This document shows, piece after piece, positions 58,310 through 64,000 of a stretch of DNA of 64,000 bases. Origin of the DNA: Siphonodentalium dalli (taxonomy: Eukaryota > Mollusca > Scaphopoda > Gadilida > Siphonodentaliidae); NCBI GenBank assembly GCA_032622095.1, contig CP136066.1:103375319-103439318 (forward strand), in the 5' to 3' direction. The notes under the pieces are model-generated. The model saw nothing but the letters and a program-made list of their open reading frames with translations, had not been told where the DNA came from and made no database searches. The position numbers and the translations under genes were made by a program. Position 1 is the first letter of the stretch, and each line of letters starts with the position of its first letter.

Positions 58310-59951
58310 AGGATTTCGTAATCAATCCCGACCGAATGTAATTCCTTCAATTTCTCGATAGGAAATGTAGAAAGAATGTTTATGTTAACATATTTCATAG
58401 TGATGTAAATAGGTCTATGTCTAAACTGGCAATTTCTTTATATGTGCACGTACTTCAATAGTTGCACTGTTCTTGGTGAAGTTCTGATATTTGGTTGAAT
58501 TTTGGTCCACATCTCCATCTGCCGTGATCCCTTACACATATATTTAAACGGACATTGCTGATTCGAGCTTCCAAATTGTGTCCACGTAATTCGGAAGGAG
58601 GTATAAGACGGGTTGACGCATAGACGATATATTGGTATACCGGCTTGATGTGCACTGAAAAATACTTTCCGTGGTTGATTTTCAGCTGTTACAAATTCCC
58701 CCCCCCCCCCACGAGTGGAAGAAACGCTCTTTATTTCAACCATATAAGGAATAGACTAACACTGAACGCTCTTTTCTGTTTCATTGCTGTTTTGTGTTTT
58801 CGACACAAACAACGTGGACTTCAATGCGTCATTCTGGGACACATAATGCTCGTATTTGTCGTTAGAATCTTTAGTCGCGCCTATGGGGTTCATTTGGCCA
58901 TACACGAAAATGCTATATTTAGACAGTATTTTGGACAACAAGCAATGAGTATTTGGTCATGTTGTTGAAACCAGTGTCTGTAAATAGCCTTATTTTGTTG
59001 GTACTTTAATTGCCTGCAAGCTTACATACTGATTTATGCTATTTCGATGACTTGACCTCGGTCAACTAAGCCGGATATATGGTGATTCGACGTCCAAATC
59101 TGCCAAAATTCAACGGAATAACGGGGTATATAAGCTCACCATGAGCTAATTTCAAAATCAAATATTTTATTCCAACATGAAACTAGGTGAATACTTAGGT
59201 CTAATATGAACCTATTTGTACGAAGATATTTGGCCAGGTAATGAATTGCTCTTGTTGACTATACTATTGCGGACAAGCTGCAATAGTTGGAGTACTGTAT
59301 TGATAATGTTTGGGCCTATGTGTGCGTTGATATCATTACATTCGAGAGTTTTGATGTATAGTCCGTAGACTGTGTGCATATGGTTTCACAAGGAATGCTG
59401 TGGAAGACGCTTGCATCAGTTTTGATCTCATCGCAACTGCGAGTAGACTATTCTGGTCCAGAAGCTCTTTTCATTCAGCCAGAGCTGAATATAGTATTGA
59501 GGCCATTTTTCACATGTTAAACCAGATAACGACGACTGTCGTGATTACATAGCCAGTCAAGAAAACATTTAATGTGCATTCCTGTTTCTGAAAAACGAAT
59601 TGTCTATGATGGTTTTCTGCTCAAGTTAATTACCAACAGGGTGAACAAGTACAATTGAGGAATTATTTGCTTTGCCATGTGTGCCGACTGCGTGACTCTT
59701 CTCGACTAAATGGTATTGAAAGAGACATATGACCATTTGGATGTCACACACGTGGTGTCTCGATGCTGCCTATAAAGCATGTGGAAGAGTAGCTCCGCCT
59801 TGTAAATCCAGAGTCCCAACAACATAATGCTCGTTTGTGATTGTCGAGGTAGTAGGGCCGAATAATAGTTGGTATCGGCTCTTAAGGGCGCTTCCACTTG
59901 TTTTATCGGTGGTTAAAGCAGGATAAAATTATTTTAAACACCACTGACAAT
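58310..59951. repeat. Satellite unit, copy 10 (1642 bp, hybrid)
   Basis: Left half is subtype B (C13 tract at about 58698-58710). The right half carries the variants of copies 11 and 12 (CACATGTTAAACC, CAAGTTAATTACC, GGTATTGAAAG, GAGTCCCAAC). It reads as a recombinant unit. Confidence 0.95.
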
Positions 59952-61574
59952 AGGATTTCGTAATCAATCCCGACCAAATGTAATTCCTTCAATTTCTCGA
60001 TAGGAAATGTAGAAAGAATGTTTATGTTAAAATATTTTATAGTGATGTAAATAGGTCTATGTCTAAACTGGCAATTTCTTTATATGTGCACGTACTTCAA
60101 TAGTTGTGAAGTTCTGATATTTGGTTGAATTTTGGTCCACATCTCCATCTGCCGTGATCCCTTACACATATATTTAAACGGACATTGCTGATTCGAGCTT
60201 CCAAATTGTGTCCACGTAATTCGGAAGGAGGTATAAGACGGGTTGACGCATAGACGATATGTTGGTATAACGGCTTGATGTGCACTGAAAAATACTTTCC
60301 GTGGTTGATTTTCAGCTGTTATTAATTTCCCCCACAAGTGGAATAAACGCTCTTTATTTCAACCATATAAGGAATATACAAACACTGAACGCTCTTTTCT
60401 GTTTCATTGATGTTTTGTGTTTTCGACCCAAACAACGTGGACTTCAATGCGTCATTCTGGGACACATAATGCTCGTATTTGTCGTTAGAATCTTTAGTCG
60501 CGACTATGGGGTTCATTTGGCCATACACGAAAATGCTATATTTAGACAGTATTTTGGACAACAAGCAATGAGTATTTGGTCATGTTGTTGAAACCAGTGT
60601 CTGTAAATAGCCTTATTTTGTTGGTACTTTAATTGCCTGCAAGCTTACATACTGATTTATGCTATTTCGATGACTTGACCTCGGTCAACTAAGCCGGATA
60701 TATGGTGATTCGACGTCCAAATCTGCCAAAATTCAACGGAATAACGGGGTATATAAGCTCACCATGAGCTAATTTCAAAATCAAATATTTTATTCCAACA
60801 TGAAACTAGGTGAATACTTAGGTCTAATATGAACCTATTTGTACGAAGATATTTGGCCAGGTAATGAATTGCTCTTGTTGACTATACTATTGCGGACAAG
60901 CTGCAATAGTTGGAGTACTGTATTGATAATGTTTGGGCCTATGTGTGCGTTGATATCATTACATTCGAGAGTTTTGATGTATAGTCCGTAGACTGTGTGC
61001 ATATGGTTTCACAAGGAATGCTGTGGAAGACGCTTGCATCAGTTTTGATCTCATCGCAACTGCGAGTAGACTATTCTGGTCCAGAAGCTCTTTTCATTCA
61101 GCCAGAGCTGAATATAGTATTGAGGCCATTTTTCACATGTTAAACCAGATAACGACGACTGTCGTGATTACATAGCCAGTCAAGAAAACATTTAATGTGC
61201 ATTCCTGTTTCTGAAAAACGAATTGTCTATGATGGTTTTCTGCTCAAGTTAATTACCAACAGGGTGAACAAGTACAATTGAGGAATTATTTGCTTTGCCA
61301 TGTGTGCCGACTGCGTGACTCTTCTCGACTAAATGGTATTGAAAGAGACATATGACCATTTGGATGTCACACACGTGGTGTCTCGATGCTGCCTATAAAG
61401 CATGTGGAAGAGTAGCTCCGCCTTGTAAATCCAGAGTCCCAACAACATAATGCTCGTTTGTGATTGTCGAGGTAGTAGGGCCGAATAATAGTTGGTATCG
61501 GCTCTTAAGGGCGCTTCCACTTGTTTTATCGGTGGTTAAAGCAGGATAAAATTATTTTAAACACCACTGACAAT
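59952..61574. repeat. Satellite unit, copy 11 (1623 bp)
   Basis: Subtype A with a 12-bp deletion (CAATAGTTGTGAAG in place of CAATAGTTGCACTGTTCTTG...) and GTTCATTTGGCC. Nearly identical to copies 12 and 13. Confidence 0.95.
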
Positions 61575-63197
61575 AGGATTTCGTAATCAATCCCGACCAA
61601 ATGTAATTCCTTCAATTTCTCGATAGGAAATGTAGAAAGAATGTTTATGTTAAAATATTTTATAGTGATGTAAATAGGTCTATGTCTAAACTGGCAATTT
61701 CTTTATATGTGCACGTACTTCAATAGTTGTGAAGTTCTGATATTTGGTTGAATTTTGGTCCACATCTCCATCTGCCGTGATCCCTTACACATATATTTAA
61801 ACGGACATTGCTGATTCGAGCTTCCAAATTGTGTCCACGTAATTCGGAAGGAGGTATAAGACGGGTTGACGCATAGACGATATGTTGGTATAACGGCTTG
61901 ATGTGCACTGAAAAATACTTTCCGTGGTTGATTTTCAGCTGTTATTAATTTCCCCCACAAGTGGAATAAACGCTCTTTATTTCAACCATATAAGGAATAT
62001 ACAAACACTGAACGCTCTTTTCTGTTTCATTGATGTTTTGTGTTTTCGACCCAAACAACGTGGACTTCAATGCGTCATTCTGGGACACATAATGCTCGTA
62101 TTTGTCGTTAGAATCTTTAGTCGCGACTATGGGGTTCATTTGGCCATACACGAAAATGCTATATTTAGACAGTATTTTGGACAACAAGCAATGAGTATTT
62201 GGTCATGTTGTTGAAACCAGTGTCTGTAAATAGCCTTATTTTGTTGGTACTTTAATTGCCTGCAAGCTTACATACTGATTTATGCTATTTCGATGACTTG
62301 ACCTCGGTCAACTAAGCCGGATATATGGTGATTCGACGTCCAAATCTGCCAAAATTCAACGGAATAACGGGGTATATAAGCTCACCATGAGCTAATTTCA
62401 AAATCAAATATTTTATTCCAACATGAAACTAGGTGAATACTTAGGTCTAATATGAACCTATTTGTACGAAGATATTTGGCCAGGTAATGAATTGCTCTTG
62501 TTGACTATACTATTGCGGACAAGCTGCAATAGTTGGAGTACTGTATTGATAATGTTTGGGCCTATGTGTGCGTTGATATCATTACATTCGAGAGTTTTGA
62601 TGTATAGTCCGTAGACTGTGTGCATATGGTTTCACAAGGAATGCTGTGGAAGACGCTTGCATCAGTTTTGATCTCATCGCAACTGCGAGTAGACTATTCT
62701 GGTCCAGAAGCTCTTTTCATTCAGCCAGAGCTGAATATAGTATTGAGGCCATTTTTCACATGTTAAACCAGATAACGACGACTGTCGTGATTACATAGCC
62801 AGTCAAGAAAACATTTAATGTGCATTCCTGTTTCTGAAAAACGAATTGTCTATGATGGTTTTCTGCTCAAGTTAATTACCAACAGGGTGAACAAGTACAA
62901 TTGAGGAATTATTTGCTTTGCCATGTGTGCCGACTGCGTGACTCTTCTCGACTAAATGGTATTGAAAGAGACATATGACCATTTGGATGTCACACACGTG
63001 GTGTCTCGATGCTGCCTATAAAGCATGTGGAAGAGTAGCTCCGCCTTGTAAATCCAGAGTCCCAACAACATAATGCTCGTTTGTGATTGTCGAGGTAGTA
63101 GGGCCGAATAATAGTTGGTATCGGCTCTTAAGGGCGCTTCCACTTGTTTTATCGGTGGTTAAAGCAGGATAAAATTATTTTAAACACCACTGACAAT
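61575..63197. repeat. Satellite unit, copy 12 (1623 bp)
   Basis: No difference from copy 11 was noticed by eye; recent duplication or local homogenisation. Confidence 0.95.
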
Positions 63198-64000
63198 AGG
63201 ATTTCGTAATCAATCCCGACCAAATGTAATTCCTTCAATTTCTCGATAGGAAATGTAGAAAGAATGTTTATGTTAAAATATTTTATAGTGATGTAAATAG
63301 GTCTATGTCTAAACTGGCAATTTCTTTATATGTGCACGTACTTCAATAGTTGTGAAGTTCTGATATTTGGTTGAATTTTGGTCCACATCTCCATCTGCCG
63401 TGATCCCTTACACATATATTTAAACGGACATTGCTGATTCGAGCTTCCAAATTGTGTCCACGTAATTCGGAAGGAGGTATAAGACGGGTTGACGCATAGA
63501 CGATATGTTGGTATAACGGCTTGATGTGCACTGAAAAATACTTTCCGTGGTTGATTTTCAGCTGTTATTAATTTCCCCCACAAGTGGAATAAACGCTCTT
63601 TATTTCAACCATATAAGGAATATACAAACACTGAACGCTCTTTTCTGTTTCATTGATGTTTTGTGTTTTCGACCCAAACAACGTGGACTTCAATGCGTCA
63701 TTCTGGGACACATAATGCTCGTATTTGTCGTTAGAATCTTTAGTCGCGACTATGGGGTTCATTTGGCCATACACGAAAATGCTATATTTAGACAGTATTT
63801 TGGACAACAAGCAATGAGTATTTGGTCATGTTGTTGAAACCAGTGTCTGTAAATAGCCTTATTTTGTTGGTACTTTAATTGCCTGCAAGCTTACATACTG
63901 ATTTATGCTATTTCGATGACTTGACCTCGGTCAACTAAGCCGGATATATGGTGATTCGACGTCCAAATCTGCCAAAATTCAACGGAATAACGGGGTATAT
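63198..64000. repeat. Satellite unit, copy 13, cut by the window end
   Basis: First 803 bp of a unit of the copy 11/12 type. The array continues beyond the window. Confidence 0.95.

Overview
The window is A+T-rich eukaryotic DNA with split genes, canonical GT-AG introns, tRNA-derived repeats and many TTAA, TA and 8-bp-duplication DNA transposons. It looks like a marine invertebrate. Dispersed repeats with AGCTCACCTGAG and GTCCGTCCATCC-type motifs resemble those I associate with mollusc genomes, but the species cannot be fixed from this sequence. No rRNA, functional tRNA, CRISPR array or LTR retrotransposon was seen.

Layout. (1) 1-12119 and 49821-64000 are one tandem satellite with a unit of about 1.62-1.64 kb: twelve full copies and a partial thirteenth, all in the same orientation. 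(2) Copy 2 is split by a 5.87-kb piggyBac element (3215-9079) with TTAA duplications, 13-bp terminal repeats and a transposase gene broken only at an A8 run. (3) Copy 4 is split at one dinucleotide by a 37.7-kb block (12120-49820). The block starts with CCCAGATAGCAAT, ends with its inverted form, is flanked by AA on both sides, and carries long GTTGGGCCAACG-type arrays at both ends. Removing it restores a 1633-bp satellite unit exactly.

Inside the 37.7-kb block are an intact 685-aa transposase of the animal EnSpm/CACTA-like type (minus strand, 30878-32935), a six-exon DUF4806-type gene on the same strand (22082-28661, one in-frame stop), an intact single-exon TatD-family metal-dependent nuclease (plus strand, 40410-41294), and many small non-autonomous elements, several with perfect target duplications. 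The rest is A+T-rich sequence in which I see no gene.

The main hypothesis is that 12120-49820 moved, or can move, as a single giant DNA transposon or composite of two array elements, with terminal arrays as transposase-binding regions and the transposase plus DUF4806 protein as its own machinery. The insertion boundaries are seen directly. The link between this transposase and these ends, and the cargo role of TatD, are inferences.
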